Source: Gammaproteobacteria bacterium
GTDB lineage: Bacteria; Pseudomonadota; Gammaproteobacteria; Pseudomonadales; Cellvibrionaceae
Direction: 5' to 3'
Length of the DNA: 64,000 nucleotides
Assembly (NCBI GenBank): GCA_021151835.1
Contig: JAGKWO010000010.1
Coordinates: 61,645 to 125,644 of the forward strand
A program made the translations under genes and the position numbers. Below the pieces are notes generated by a model that was not told the origin of the DNA, searched no databases, and worked only from the letters and a program-made list of their open reading frames with translations. Positions 35,570 through 45,160 of the stretch are shown piece after piece; the stretch's first letter is position 1, and every line of letters begins with the position of its first letter.

Positions 35570-36679
35570 TTAAAGCAGTGTTAGCGGATCTCGTGCGGGC
35601 AAACCAAATGAATCGGCAACCCCCTGATGTGTCAATTGCCCGGCATGGATATTCAAACCGGCACGGAAACCGGAATCTGCTTTAAGGGAAGCCAATCCGC
35701 CATCCGCCAGCCGCAAAATATAAGTGAGGGTTGCATTGGTAAGTCCGAGGGTAGCAGTCCGCCCTACGGCACTGGGAATATTCGCCACGCAATAATGGAT
35801 AACATCTTCTTCGCGGTAGGTCGGCTGCTGGTGAGTGGTGGGGCGCGAGGTTTCGAAGCAACCGCCCTGGTCTATCGCCACATCAACCAACACACTACCC
35901 GGTTCTATCTGCCGGATTAACTCCCGGGTTACGAGTTTTGGCGCACTGGCGCCGGTATTCAATACGCTTCCGATAATTAAATCTGCGTTACGTGCACAAT
36001 CGTTTACCCGTTCCTGAACGGCGTATTCGCAAATGACCCGGCCACGCCATAAGTCATCGAGATGGCGCAACCGGGCGATGGATTTATCCATCACCCTGAC
36101 CTGTGCCCCCAATCCAACCGCCATTGCCGCGGCATTGGCACCGACTACACCACCACCAAGGATTAATACCTTAGCGGGGGCAACACCGGGAATACCGCCG
36201 AGCAAAACCCCCTTGCCTCCTTGTGCGGCCTCCAGGTGATGCGCTCCCGCTTGCACCGCCATACGCCCGGCAATTTCCGACATGGGGGCTAGCAGCGGCA
36301 AACGCCCTTGTGAATCCGTCAGGGTTTCATAGGCAATGCAACTGGCGCCAGATGCAAGCAATGCATCGGTGAGCGAACGACTGGCAGCGAGGTGTAAATA
36401 AGTAAAAAGGCAATGGCGATTTGTAAGTAATGCATATTCCTGTAATTGCGGCTCCTTGACTTTAACAATCAAATCCGCCGCCTCATATACAGCGGCAACC
36501 GAGTCCAGCAATTGCGCACCGGCGCTTAGGTATTGGGTATCGCCAAAGCCGGAAGCAACCCCCGCTCCCTTGGTTACATAGACTTCATGCCCGCGTGCAC
36601 GCAGCTCAATAACGCCCGCCGGTGTAAGCGCTACGCGGTTTTCGCCGGTTTTAATTTCTTTTGGTATTCCAATACGCAT
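35570..36679 (-). CDS. ald: Alanine dehydrogenase
   Basis: Ald reversibly deaminates L-alanine to pyruvate with NAD. The 369-residue protein begins with the family motif RIGIPKEIKTGENRVALTP, has the NAD loop ILGGGVVGANAAAMAVGLGA, and VKVKEPQ and FTYLHLAA segments near the active site. No aspartate-family regulator is adjacent. The upstream 374-bp region is divergent from the lysozyme-like gene. Confidence 0.95.
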   Translation of the reverse strand: MRIGIPKEIKTGENRVALTPAGVIELRARGHEVYVTKGAGVASGFGDTQYLSAGAQLLDSVAAVYEAADLIVKVKEPQLQEYALLTNRHCLFTYLHLAASRSLTDALLASGASCIAYETLTDSQGRLPLLAPMSEIAGRMAVQAGAHHLEAAQGGKGVLLGGIPGVAPAKVLILGGGVVGANAAAMAVGLGAQVRVMDKSIARLRHLDDLWRGRVICEYAVQERVNDCARNADLIIGSVLNTGASAPKLVTRELIRQIEPGSVLVDVAIDQGGCFETSRPTTHQQPTYREEDVIHYCVANIPSAVGRTATLGLTNATLTYILRLADGGLASLKADSGFRAGLNIHAGQLTHQGVADSFGLPARDPLTLL

Positions 36680-37053
36680 AAAAAATTCCTGTTTAATCGT
36701 TGCTATTGCATCGAGTATAGACCGTGTTTTTTTATAGTTTTCGCTTATTAATAAACAGTTTTTTGCAACAAAGCCGTTCGCGGCGCCGAATTTATTAGAC
36801 CATAATAAAATTCAGCAATAGAAGGAATTTCAAAATCTGAACGGGCAATTGTTCACAGATTGCCAAGCCCTTGCAAAAGTTGGCGTGACTTATGCTGCAT
36901 TGACGAGTTGAGAGCACGTAAATTGTTTTTTGACGTTGCTCGGTTGATTTAACCACGCTCTGGTAGCACCGGCAGATCCAACTTTTCACATTAATGATTT
37001 TACATTGACGAAATGGGCATGCTTGTGACAAAAAATGGAGCAACGAGGTAGTT
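36680..37053. promoter_or_regulatory. Divergent intergenic region between ald and the lysozyme-like gene
   Basis: This 374-bp gap is AT-rich on its left side, where the ald promoter should lie. On the right side a -24/-12 element fits sigma-54 (see 36880-36896). I see no ORF with a credible ribosome-binding site and no RNA gene. Confidence 0.4.
36880..36896 (+). promoter_or_regulatory. Sigma-54-like promoter element
   Basis: TTGGCGTGACTTATGCT has GG and GC ten bases apart and agrees with the TTGGC and GCT ends of the -24/-12 consensus. The start point would be near 36907, about 147 bp before the gene at 37054. It may be coincidental, since the leader would be long. Confidence 0.45.
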
Positions 37054-37560
37054 ATGGGCATTGATGTAAATGATTTACGCACATTGATTATTAAACCATG
37101 CCTGGAAGCCATAGGAGATTATTCGGAGACCGCCGAAAATCTGCTCGCGGGTACCGCAGCGCAGGAATCATTAGCGGGCCAGCAATCTTACTGCGACCAA
37201 ACAGAAGGCTTGGGGATTTATCAGATTACCGCTGCAAAACACGTGGAAACCTGGGACAAATATCTTATCCAGTTTCCAGATCTCGCATCGCGCGTACGCG
37301 GCTTTGCCAGCCAACAACAATTCCTCAAACATCCACACAGCGAATTAATTGGCAACTTGAGCTATGCAACGGTTATCGCATGGATGATTTATCGAGCAAA
37401 TGGCGTAGACACCAGTAAAATGGCGCAAGTAAATAATCTGGCGCAGCTCTGGGCTACTCATTTTAATAATGGTACAGGCTGCACGCGTAATATTGAGGAT
37501 TTCATTGCAACTTATCGTGCAACTATTTTGGCTGCAGACAACCACAAACTGGTTGCCTGA
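37054..37560 (+). CDS. Phage-type lysozyme-like protein of unknown function
   Basis: The 168-residue protein has no signal peptide. Residues about 24-60 contain LLAGTAAQES and then GLGIYQI. This resembles phage proteins in which AQES supplies a glutamate and the GLGIYQ segment packs below it, as in lytic transglycosylases. It ends around an NNGTG... helix. No holin, endolysin partner or phage gene lies nearby, so it is a lone, perhaps domesticated gene. Ribosome-binding site GAGGTAG is strong. Confidence 0.65.
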   Translation: MGIDVNDLRTLIIKPCLEAIGDYSETAENLLAGTAAQESLAGQQSYCDQTEGLGIYQITAAKHVETWDKYLIQFPDLASRVRGFASQQQFLKHPHSELIGNLSYATVIAWMIYRANGVDTSKMAQVNNLAQLWATHFNNGTGCTRNIEDFIATYRATILAADNHKLVA

Positions 37561-37592
37561 AAATAAATTGTGTTGCCAATAACAGCAACCAT

Positions 37593-38492
37593 TTATTGGA
37601 TATCAAGCACATCCATAAATTGGACGCCTTCGTCGCGACGCACCGCGTGCGGTTGAATTCCGCATGATTCGTCGTCTCCCATATCGCTAGCCTGTTGCGC
37701 TTCCAGATTTAAAAAATCGAATAATTTCACATCGGCCAATTGCGATGGCTGTACGTTGCGAATCGCGGAAAAAATTGTTTCCGTGCGGCCGGGATATTGA
37801 CGTTCCCACTGATGCAACATGTCTTTCACCACTTGTCGCTGTAAATTTTCCTGCGAGCCGCACAGGTTGCAAGGGATTATCGGAAAACCTTTTAGCGCTG
37901 CGAAGTGGGCAATATCTTCCTCTGCGCAATACGCCAACGGGCGAATAACAATGTTGCGTTTGTCATCGGATAACAGCTTGGGCGGCATTGCTTTAATTTT
38001 TCCGCCGTAAAACATATTCAAAAATAAGGTTTCAATAATATCGTCGCGATGATGTCCCAATGCAATTTTGGTCGCACCAATTTCATCGGCAAAACCATAG
38101 AGCGTACCGCGCCGCAAACGCGAGCAAAGACCGCAGGTCGTTTTACCTTCCGGCACCACTTCTTTGACGATGCTGTAAGTATCGCGCTCGATAATATGGA
38201 ATGGCACACCCAATTCAGTGAGGTATTGCGGCAATACGTGCTCCGGAAAACCGGGTTGTTTCTGGTCCATATTGACCGCGACCAGCTCGAAGGAAATTGG
38301 AGCTGTTTTTTGCAGGCTCAACAAAATATCCAGCATGGTGTAGGAATCCTTACCCCCCGACAGGCACACCATTACTTTATCGCCCTCTTCAATCATGCCG
38401 TAATCAACAATGGCCGAGCCGGTGAGCCGGCGCAGGCGCTTCTGTAATTTGTTGAACTCCAGGCGATCTTTACGTTCGTTTAATTCTTTCAT
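37593..38492 (-). CDS. ttcA: tRNA 2-thiocytidine(32) synthetase
   Basis: TtcA is a [4Fe-4S] enzyme that thiolates C32 of certain tRNAs with ATP. The PP-loop SGGKDS lies at residues 45-50. Two CxxC motifs, CGLC and CNLC, hold the cluster. The C-terminal tail is somewhat long. ATG 38492 was chosen; the frame runs open to an ATG at 38546, but neither has a good ribosome-binding site. Confidence 0.94.
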   Translation of the reverse strand: MKELNERKDRLEFNKLQKRLRRLTGSAIVDYGMIEEGDKVMVCLSGGKDSYTMLDILLSLQKTAPISFELVAVNMDQKQPGFPEHVLPQYLTELGVPFHIIERDTYSIVKEVVPEGKTTCGLCSRLRRGTLYGFADEIGATKIALGHHRDDIIETLFLNMFYGGKIKAMPPKLLSDDKRNIVIRPLAYCAEEDIAHFAALKGFPIIPCNLCGSQENLQRQVVKDMLHQWERQYPGRTETIFSAIRNVQPSQLADVKLFDFLNLEAQQASDMGDDESCGIQPHAVRRDEGVQFMDVLDIQ

Positions 38493-38826
38493 GGGGTAAG
38501 GCTCATCAATAAAGGCAAAGCGCGCGATAACCGGCGAGGCGCGCATTGTACGGATTTTACCCGCAAGTGGAAATCAATCCGCAGCGCGGCAATAGCTTGC
38601 CGGTCTGCGCGTCGCGCAAAAGGTCAAAATACAACCTGATGGAACAGCCTGAACAAAATTAAAACAAATTCGTCTTAAAAAAAGACGCGCGCCGGTCGCC
38701 ATGGATAGATTCCGGCCTTAAGTCGCTGAATTTCAGTGGAAAGTCTCCATGGCACAGGGCTTGCTCTAGTCCATTTGAGCACCCCGGTTTGCCAATCGGG
38801 GGAGAATAATTGCCGCGGAGGTTTGA
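38493..38826. other. Intergenic region between ttcA and the PilZ gene
   Basis: This 334-bp divergent gap contains the promoter regions of both genes. A GGAGG ribosome-binding site precedes the PilZ ATG. I see no RNA gene, repeat or ORF that I would support. The ttcA start may lie as far upstream as 38546. Confidence 0.4.
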
Positions 38827-39666
38827 ATGTCCCTGTTCGATAAACTCTTTAAAAAAGTTACGCATAAAGCCGGCGCTACCAAAGCCGGAACCCCGGCAAT
38901 CGCTATTGCCGGGGAAGCGGGTTTATCAGCCGATGTCCAGATGCCAGACCAGTATTTGCCGCTGTGGGAACTGCAAAAAAACCGGCAATTGATGGAAGTG
39001 AAAATCGGCACCGCCAGCCGCGTTTACCAAAGTATGATCCTGGCGATTGATATCGAGCGTGGCCTGTTATGGCTGGATGATTTGTTCCCCCAACAATTGA
39101 TTCTGGATACCGGTGATGAGATCACCCTGCGCCACCACCGCAACGGTGAACAACTTCTGGTGCGTGCGCCAGTTGTTGCACTCGGCTCCAATTACGGCGC
39201 GACCGGTTTTGCGATTGAGCTGCCGGAGTTTGCCGCTTACACACCAAGACGTAGCTCACCGCGTTATGCCATAGGCCACCAATCGCCCCTGAGTGTAAAA
39301 ATCCGCACCCTGGGACAAGAGCCAAGCTTCGGTACCTTGCAAGATATCTCCAGCGGCGGTTTACGCCTGATGATCGCGGGTAACTTGTTGCCCTACTTGC
39401 GCCATGGAGCACTCCTGCCACTGTGCGAAGTAAACCTGACGGATGACTTACAGATCCGCTGCAAGGCGCGCATTTGTGCATTTCGCATGGGGCGCAGCCC
39501 TTATCGCCATACCCAGATCAGTGTGGAGTTCCTTGACCTGGAGGAGGAAAAGCGCGAAGCGCTGACCCGATTTCTGTGCGAATCCCAATTTCGAAGCACC
39601 GGGGAACAGGAACTTGCGCGCCCAGGCGGAGTTCAGCAAGACCTTAAACAATTCGCCGCCGCCTGA
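38827..39666 (+). CDS. PilZ-domain c-di-GMP effector (YcgR-like)
   Basis: The 279-residue protein has an N-terminal beta-rich domain (about 40-135) like the YcgR N-terminal module. The C-terminal PilZ domain carries RxxxR at 142-146 (RSSPR) and DxSxxG at 173-178 (DISSGG), the two motifs that clasp c-di-GMP. It probably acts on motility or envelope functions. It is followed 120 bp later by the chemoreceptor gene in the same direction. Confidence 0.9.
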   Translation: MSLFDKLFKKVTHKAGATKAGTPAIAIAGEAGLSADVQMPDQYLPLWELQKNRQLMEVKIGTASRVYQSMILAIDIERGLLWLDDLFPQQLILDTGDEITLRHHRNGEQLLVRAPVVALGSNYGATGFAIELPEFAAYTPRRSSPRYAIGHQSPLSVKIRTLGQEPSFGTLQDISSGGLRLMIAGNLLPYLRHGALLPLCEVNLTDDLQIRCKARICAFRMGRSPYRHTQISVEFLDLEEEKREALTRFLCESQFRSTGEQELARPGGVQQDLKQFAAA

Positions 39667-39786
39667 TAATTCATAGGAAAATCAGGTAATTACTAGAGCT
39701 TTCTCGAAAGTGGGCTAGGCTTTACATGCCAGCCTTGTGACTGGCCATATGAAACAACGTTGTAATTTTGAAAACAGGATCTGCGT

Positions 39787-41358
39787 ATGCGCAACAATGG
39801 CCATGTCACCGGGCGCGAAGTTCACCTCAATAATCAGGACGAAATCGTTTCATCCTCCAACCTGCGCGGCGATATTGAATTTTGCAACACGACTTTCTGC
39901 CGCATCTCGGGCTACAGCCAGGATGAACTTATAGGGCAACCGCACAATATCCTGCGTCACCCGCACATGCCGCCCCAGGCATTCAACATGTTATGGACCG
40001 CATTGAAAGCGGGAAAACCCTGGATGGGAATTGTTAAAAACCGCTGTAAGAATGGCGATCATTATTGGGTCGATGCCTACATCACCCCACTGCGCCAGAA
40101 CGGGCAGATTTATGGCTATGAATCCGTGCGGGTAAAGGCAGATCCCGCCGTTGTTCGCCGTGCTGAATCGGTATATGAACGGTTGAACCAGGGGAAACCG
40201 GCTTATTCAGGTTTTGAAAAACTCTGGAGCACATTCGGCAGCAGTTTCCTTGTTGCTTCGGGAAGCTTGTTGCTGATCGCTATTGCCGCCGCCCTTTCCG
40301 GTTCCCTGAACACTACCGCCATCGTAAGTGGATTTATTATCGCCATCATCACCGGCAGCATCGCCCACATTTTCCAACACGGCCGCAGCACCCAGGCGCT
40401 ACGGGAAGCGCGCAATACCATTCATGATCCGTTCGCGGCTTATATTTACACCGGCCGGTGCGATGCGATGGGTGAAATTGAATTGGCGCAACACGCGATT
40501 AAATCCCGCTTGCGTACCGCCCTTGGGCGTTTTGGTGAGTCCTCGCGCGAGTTGCAGCACAAAGCGGAAGCTGCACACCATCAAGCCCGCAAAACCTATG
40601 AAGGTATGAGCGCACAACAGCAAGAAACCGCTGGTGTCGCCAACGCGATGCAACAGATGGCCTTGGCCGTGCAGGAAGTTGCCAACGGTGCAAACCAAAC
40701 GTCTATTGCTACCGGTACTGCAATTAACGAAGTCAACAAAGGCAACGATGTGATTGAGGGCGCGCGCCAGGCGATTGATGATCTATCCAAAACGGTAAGC
40801 AACCTGGGTAATGTGCTTAACAAACTTAGCGAAGACAGCAGCAAAATTGCCAGTGTGGTCGATGTAATCCGCGGTATTGCCGAGCAAACCAACTTACTGG
40901 CATTGAACGCCGCGATTGAGGCCGCACGCGCCGGCGAGCAAGGGCGCGGTTTTGCCGTCGTTGCGGACGAAGTGCGCTCACTGGCACAACGCACCCAGGA
41001 ATCGACCGGGGACATCCAGCAAATTATCGGCAATCTCGGCAAAGCGACCGACGACGCGAGCGCGAATATGAAAAACTGCCTGGAGCTGGCGGAGCGGAGC
41101 GTGAATGAAATGGGCAATGTTAACGCTGCCCTCGCCTCTATTTCCAATTCGGTTAACACTATTGACCAGATGTCCCACCAGATCGCCGCGGCGGCCGAAG
41201 AACAATCATCCATGGCCATCGAAATAGAACGCAACACCCTGTCGATTGCCAATATTTCCAGCAAAACCCAGCAGGAAATTGGTGTCGCTGATGAATTGAA
41301 CAGCGAAATGGATCTACTGTCCCAAAAACAACTGGATTTAATTATCCGGTTTAATTAG
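39787..41358 (+). CDS. Aer-like methyl-accepting chemotaxis protein
   Basis: The 523-residue receptor has an N-terminal PAS domain (about 15-120, with RHPHMP and a WMGIVKNRCKNGDHYW region) that may bind FAD, as in Aer. Two hydrophobic segments (about 155-195) follow, then the signalling domain with the invariant hairpin tip EQTNLLALNAAIEAARAGE (about residues 363-381). It lacks a CheR/CheB docking pentapeptide at its end. It would report redox or energy state to CheA through CheW or CheV. Confidence 0.93.
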   Translation: MRNNGHVTGREVHLNNQDEIVSSSNLRGDIEFCNTTFCRISGYSQDELIGQPHNILRHPHMPPQAFNMLWTALKAGKPWMGIVKNRCKNGDHYWVDAYITPLRQNGQIYGYESVRVKADPAVVRRAESVYERLNQGKPAYSGFEKLWSTFGSSFLVASGSLLLIAIAAALSGSLNTTAIVSGFIIAIITGSIAHIFQHGRSTQALREARNTIHDPFAAYIYTGRCDAMGEIELAQHAIKSRLRTALGRFGESSRELQHKAEAAHHQARKTYEGMSAQQQETAGVANAMQQMALAVQEVANGANQTSIATGTAINEVNKGNDVIEGARQAIDDLSKTVSNLGNVLNKLSEDSSKIASVVDVIRGIAEQTNLLALNAAIEAARAGEQGRGFAVVADEVRSLAQRTQESTGDIQQIIGNLGKATDDASANMKNCLELAERSVNEMGNVNAALASISNSVNTIDQMSHQIAAAAEEQSSMAIEIERNTLSIANISSKTQQEIGVADELNSEMDLLSQKQLDLIIRFN

Positions 41359-41454
41359 TGGTACCTGCAATTAACGCTATTGCTTCTGGTTTTCCAGCGT
41401 TAAGCTTGCTTGATGTTATGATGAAATCTGTATGAAAAAACTGCCGGAATCCTC

Positions 41455-42759
41455 ATGATCTACAATCAGGAAATTGCCACTCACGATTTGCTTCGACTGG
41501 ACCGTGCCCATGTATGGCACCCCTATACCAACTTTAATCAGCCTGGATTAATCGCGCCTGTCAGCCACGCCCAAGGAGTGGAATTGCATCTGTCTGATGG
41601 CCGGGTACTGATCGATGGCATGTCATCCTGGTGGAGTGCTGTGCATGGCTACAATCACCCGGTGCTGAACCAGGCTGTTATCGATCAACTGGGAAAAATG
41701 GCGCATGTGATGTTTGCGGGAATTACCCACGAGCCCGCAGTAAAGCTCGCCAGCACCCTCGCCAAAATTACACCCGACGGATTAAATAAAGTTTTCTTTT
41801 CCGATTCAGGTTCTGTTGCCGTAGAAATTGCACTGAAGATGGCAATTCAATATTGGCATGCACAAGGGCAAGCGCAACGCACCACCTTTTTAACATTAAA
41901 GCGCGGGTATCACGGCGATACTTTCGGCGCGATGGCCGTGTGTGATCCGCATTCAGGAATGCACCATTTATTTCACCACTCACTCACCCACCATTTATTT
42001 GCTGACGCACCCGCCTGCAAATTTGACGAGCCATTCCAGGAAACGCATATCGGGAAATTTGCGCAGCTGATACAACAACATCGTCAAAAAATTGCGGCGG
42101 TTATACTGGAACCGATTGTACAAGGCGCCGGGGGAATGCGTTTTTATTCGCCGGATTATTTGCGGCGCGTACGCGAATTGTGCGACAAGCATGAAATATT
42201 ATTAATTGTCGATGAAATCGCTACCGGCTTCGGGCGCACCGGCAAATTGTTTGCGAGTGAACATGCCGGTATCAGCCCGGACATTATATGCCTCGGTAAA
42301 GCGATGAGTGGTGGCTACATCACCTTGGCGGCCACACTGTGTAACGATAAAGTAAGCAACGCGATTAGCCATGGCGAAAACCCCGCATTTATGCACGGGC
42401 CAACTTACATGGCGAACCCGCTGGCTTGTGCTGTCGCTAATGCCAGTATCGATTTATTGTTGAATTCCAACTGGCAGGAAAAAGTTACCCGTATCAGCCA
42501 GCAATTACGCGAAGAACTCGCGCCCTGCAAGGAATTTTCTTTTGTTGAGGATGTTCGTGTGCTGGGAGCTATCGGCGTTGTCGAGCTCAACAGCGAGGTA
42601 GACACCAAACTATTGATGCCGTTATTTATTGAACAGGGTGTATGGATCCGCCCCTTCGGGAAAATTATTTACCTGATGCCGCCATTTATTATTGAAAGCG
42701 ATCAGCTGAGTCGCTTGACTTCTGCCGTATTAAAAGCAGTCTCAACGCTGGCAAAATAA
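41455..42759 (+). CDS. bioA: Adenosylmethionine-8-amino-7-oxononanoate aminotransferase
   Basis: BioA uses SAM as amino donor to make 7,8-diaminopelargonic acid in biotin synthesis. The 434-residue class III aminotransferase shows HPYTNF, GMSSWWSAVHGYN, IVDEIATGFGRTG and GKAMSGGY, with the PLP-binding Lys in the last of these. No bioB, F, H, C or D gene is adjacent. The gene is isolated and ends at a strong terminator. Confidence 0.95.
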   Translation: MIYNQEIATHDLLRLDRAHVWHPYTNFNQPGLIAPVSHAQGVELHLSDGRVLIDGMSSWWSAVHGYNHPVLNQAVIDQLGKMAHVMFAGITHEPAVKLASTLAKITPDGLNKVFFSDSGSVAVEIALKMAIQYWHAQGQAQRTTFLTLKRGYHGDTFGAMAVCDPHSGMHHLFHHSLTHHLFADAPACKFDEPFQETHIGKFAQLIQQHRQKIAAVILEPIVQGAGGMRFYSPDYLRRVRELCDKHEILLIVDEIATGFGRTGKLFASEHAGISPDIICLGKAMSGGYITLAATLCNDKVSNAISHGENPAFMHGPTYMANPLACAVANASIDLLLNSNWQEKVTRISQQLREELAPCKEFSFVEDVRVLGAIGVVELNSEVDTKLLMPLFIEQGVWIRPFGKIIYLMPPFIIESDQLSRLTSAVLKAVSTLAK

Positions 42760-42775
42760 ATTTCTGCTGTAAAAA

Positions 42776-42807
42776 ATAAACCCCCGCATTAGCGGGGGTT
42801 TATTTTT
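42776..42807. terminator. Bidirectional terminator between bioA and trpS
   Basis: A 12-bp perfect stem (ATAAACCCCCGC with its complement) has an ATTA loop. The right arm is followed by TTTTT. It serves both converging genes. Confidence 0.9.
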
Positions 42808-42819
42808 AGCCAATCGTAA

Positions 42820-43830
42820 TTATTTAATTTTCCGGATTCCCACCGCTTCGCGAACTTTTTCCAGCAGCGGCTTGCTGTAAGCACGCGCTTTTTCCGCACC
42901 TTTTTGCAACACCTCTTCAATGTGTGCCGGATTGGCCAGCAATGTTTCATATCTATCGCGCGCTTCAGCAAGTTGGCCATTGATCAATTCAAATAATTGC
43001 TTCTTGGCTTCACCCCAACCAATACCGGCAGCAAATTGTTCACGCATATAAATGCTCTGCTCCGGGGTTGCAAACGCTTGCCAGATTTGAAATACCGGTG
43101 AAGTATCCGGATCTTTCGGCTCACCCGGCTCCAGTAAATTGGTAAGGATTTTGTTGATGGATTTTTTGAGTTGTTTTTCCGGTAAAAATAACGGAATGGT
43201 ATTGCCGTAACTTTTACTCATCTTACGACCATCCAGGCCTTGCAACACCGCATTGACATTGTCATCAACCACAGCTTCCGGCAATACAAAATGTTCGCCG
43301 TAATGATGGTTAAAACGCGCGGCAATATCGCGCGCCATTTCGATATGCTGGATCTGGTCGCGCCCAACAGGAACTTTGTGCGCGTTAAACATTAAAATAT
43401 CGGCTGCCATTAAAATCGGGTACGAATACAAGCCCATCGTAATGGCAAAATCCGGATCAGCGCCCGCTTCGACATTCGCATCCACAGACGCTTTATAAGC
43501 ATGTGCGCGATTCATTAATCCCTTCGCTGCATTACAAGTCAGTATCCAGCACAGCTCCGGGATCTCCGGCACATCGGATTGGCGATAAAAAATCGCGTTA
43601 TCGGTATCCAGCCCCAGCGCCAGCCAGGTTGCCGCAATTTCGCGTGTGGATTGGTGAACCAGGTCCGGCTCCTGGCATTTGATCAGCGCATGAAAATCCG
43701 CCAGGAAATAAAAGGATTGCACATCAGCTTTTTGGCTGGCTTGAATAGCCGGGCGGATAGCCCCTACGTAATTGCCCAGGTGCGGTGTGCCTGTAGTGGT
43801 AATTCCGGTTAATACGCGATGTTTGCTCAT
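42820..43830 (-). CDS. trpS: Tryptophanyl-tRNA synthetase
   Basis: TrpS charges tRNA-Trp. The 336-residue class I enzyme shows GTPHLGNYVGA as its HIGH-like signature and GRKMSKSYGN as KMSKS. ATG 43830 is chosen, with AGGG upstream. It is preceded on the same strand by the cNMP-rhodanese gene with a 118-bp gap. Confidence 0.96.
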   Translation of the reverse strand: MSKHRVLTGITTTGTPHLGNYVGAIRPAIQASQKADVQSFYFLADFHALIKCQEPDLVHQSTREIAATWLALGLDTDNAIFYRQSDVPEIPELCWILTCNAAKGLMNRAHAYKASVDANVEAGADPDFAITMGLYSYPILMAADILMFNAHKVPVGRDQIQHIEMARDIAARFNHHYGEHFVLPEAVVDDNVNAVLQGLDGRKMSKSYGNTIPLFLPEKQLKKSINKILTNLLEPGEPKDPDTSPVFQIWQAFATPEQSIYMREQFAAGIGWGEAKKQLFELINGQLAEARDRYETLLANPAHIEEVLQKGAEKARAYSKPLLEKVREAVGIRKIK

Positions 43831-43948
43831 GGTGCCCTGTCTGTTATTTATCAATAGGGTTACAAAAATTCAGGGCGCCATCATACAGGCAAGCCGCAGA
43901 AAATTGCAGCTTGCGCGATGAGGGAGTGCGTGGATCAAATTGAGGGAT

Positions 43949-44977
43949 TTAAAGGCCGGCGTAATGGTTGGCCGAATCGCGCAGGATGCAACTATCAAAA
44001 CCCGCCTGGGTTAACAAATGCACAGCAACATCGCAACGACGCCCGGAGTCATCGGTAACAACGTAGGTCACCGCATCATCCAGATTTTTAAGATTGTTGC
44101 GCAGTTGGTTCAAGGGAATATTGCGGCTATCGGGCACGGATTGAATACGCCGCTCCAATGGCAAGCGCACATCCAGGATCTGGTAGGGCGGCAAGTCTGC
44201 TGGACGTGTTTTTAAATCTTCCGCCGTAACGAATTTCAGGATCGGCTCTTGCAGCAACTCGCGGAAATCTTCTTTCTTCAAGCGCATCACTTTACCCGGC
44301 GTAATCATTTTTACGGTGGCATTGCGGGTGGTATCCCCCACCAGCGCTTCCTCGCCAAAATAATTACCGGGGCGCAAGGCAGCGAGAATCTTTCCCGCGG
44401 GGTCCATAACCATAGCGCTGCCCGATTCCAATACATAAAAGTAATCACCCCGCTCGCCCTGCTTGATCACCACCTCATCCGCCTGCACCTTCAATGCACT
44501 GAAGCGAATGAACAATTGGCGAATGTTGGCGGGAGGCAAACGGCTGAACAGTGGCGATTGGAGCAGCGACGACATCCAGTCGTTGTCATCGTGGAGGCTG
44601 ACACCGGAAATATCGGCTGCTTCATCGCTGGATTCACTCCAGGCCAATACCAGGTCGATGAAATCACTATCAACTGCCAGCAGGGTTACATCGGACTTGG
44701 CTACCGCCGATACCTGGGTTGGCTGGGTGATATTCAACGGGGAACGCCTGGATTCACTCGCCGGGTTAATGGTACTGACCTGGAAGTTGGAGTCGATTAA
44801 ATCGACGGTTCCCCCCACCAGATACACTTTTTCCGGAAACGGGCGCCCGCGCTTGAAAATAATGGTCCCTTTGGAAATTTCCCGCAGATTGGCTTTCTCT
44901 GCGACCTGGGTCAGGTATTCGTGGCCCAGGGTATTAAAGGGCGCGAAGGACGCTAGTACATCAAGGCTAATCGCCAT
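43949..44977 (-). CDS. Tandem cNMP-binding domains with a degenerate rhodanese domain
   Basis: The 342-residue protein has two cyclic-nucleotide-binding-like beta barrels (about 12-115 and 130-250). The second has a typical phosphate cassette, YFGEEAL...TRNATV, so it might bind cAMP or c-di-GMP. Residues about 255-342 resemble a rhodanese domain, but the usual active-site Cys loop reads TDDSGRRCDV, without Cys at the first position. That makes sulfurtransferase activity unlikely. No DNA-binding helix is seen, so it is probably a ligand-sensing protein. Confidence 0.82.
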   Translation of the reverse strand: MAISLDVLASFAPFNTLGHEYLTQVAEKANLREISKGTIIFKRGRPFPEKVYLVGGTVDLIDSNFQVSTINPASESRRSPLNITQPTQVSAVAKSDVTLLAVDSDFIDLVLAWSESSDEAADISGVSLHDDNDWMSSLLQSPLFSRLPPANIRQLFIRFSALKVQADEVVIKQGERGDYFYVLESGSAMVMDPAGKILAALRPGNYFGEEALVGDTTRNATVKMITPGKVMRLKKEDFRELLQEPILKFVTAEDLKTRPADLPPYQILDVRLPLERRIQSVPDSRNIPLNQLRNNLKNLDDAVTYVVTDDSGRRCDVAVHLLTQAGFDSCILRDSANHYAGL

Positions 44978-45160
44978 TTTTCAGCTCCGCTTGTCTAACT
45001 AACACTGCAGGCCACTGTTGATTCAGGGGCAGCAAAAGCATTTTTATTAGAAAAATCGGCGCGATTATAAACAGCCACCTTGAGGATGGCTTGCATATGT
45101 GCCCAGTCTTAGGACTGGGTCACATGTTCGCTGCGAGCAACTACGCGTTAAGGAATGCAC

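Noticed and set aside
40596..41264. 222-residue antisense frame in the chemoreceptor
   Set aside because: It lies inside the conserved signalling domain of the chemoreceptor and has Ala/Leu/Ser-rich shadow composition.
45098..45124. Hairpin CCCAGTC/GACTGGG downstream of apeB
   Set aside because: It has a stem with a bulge but no U-tract on either strand, so I do not call it a terminator.
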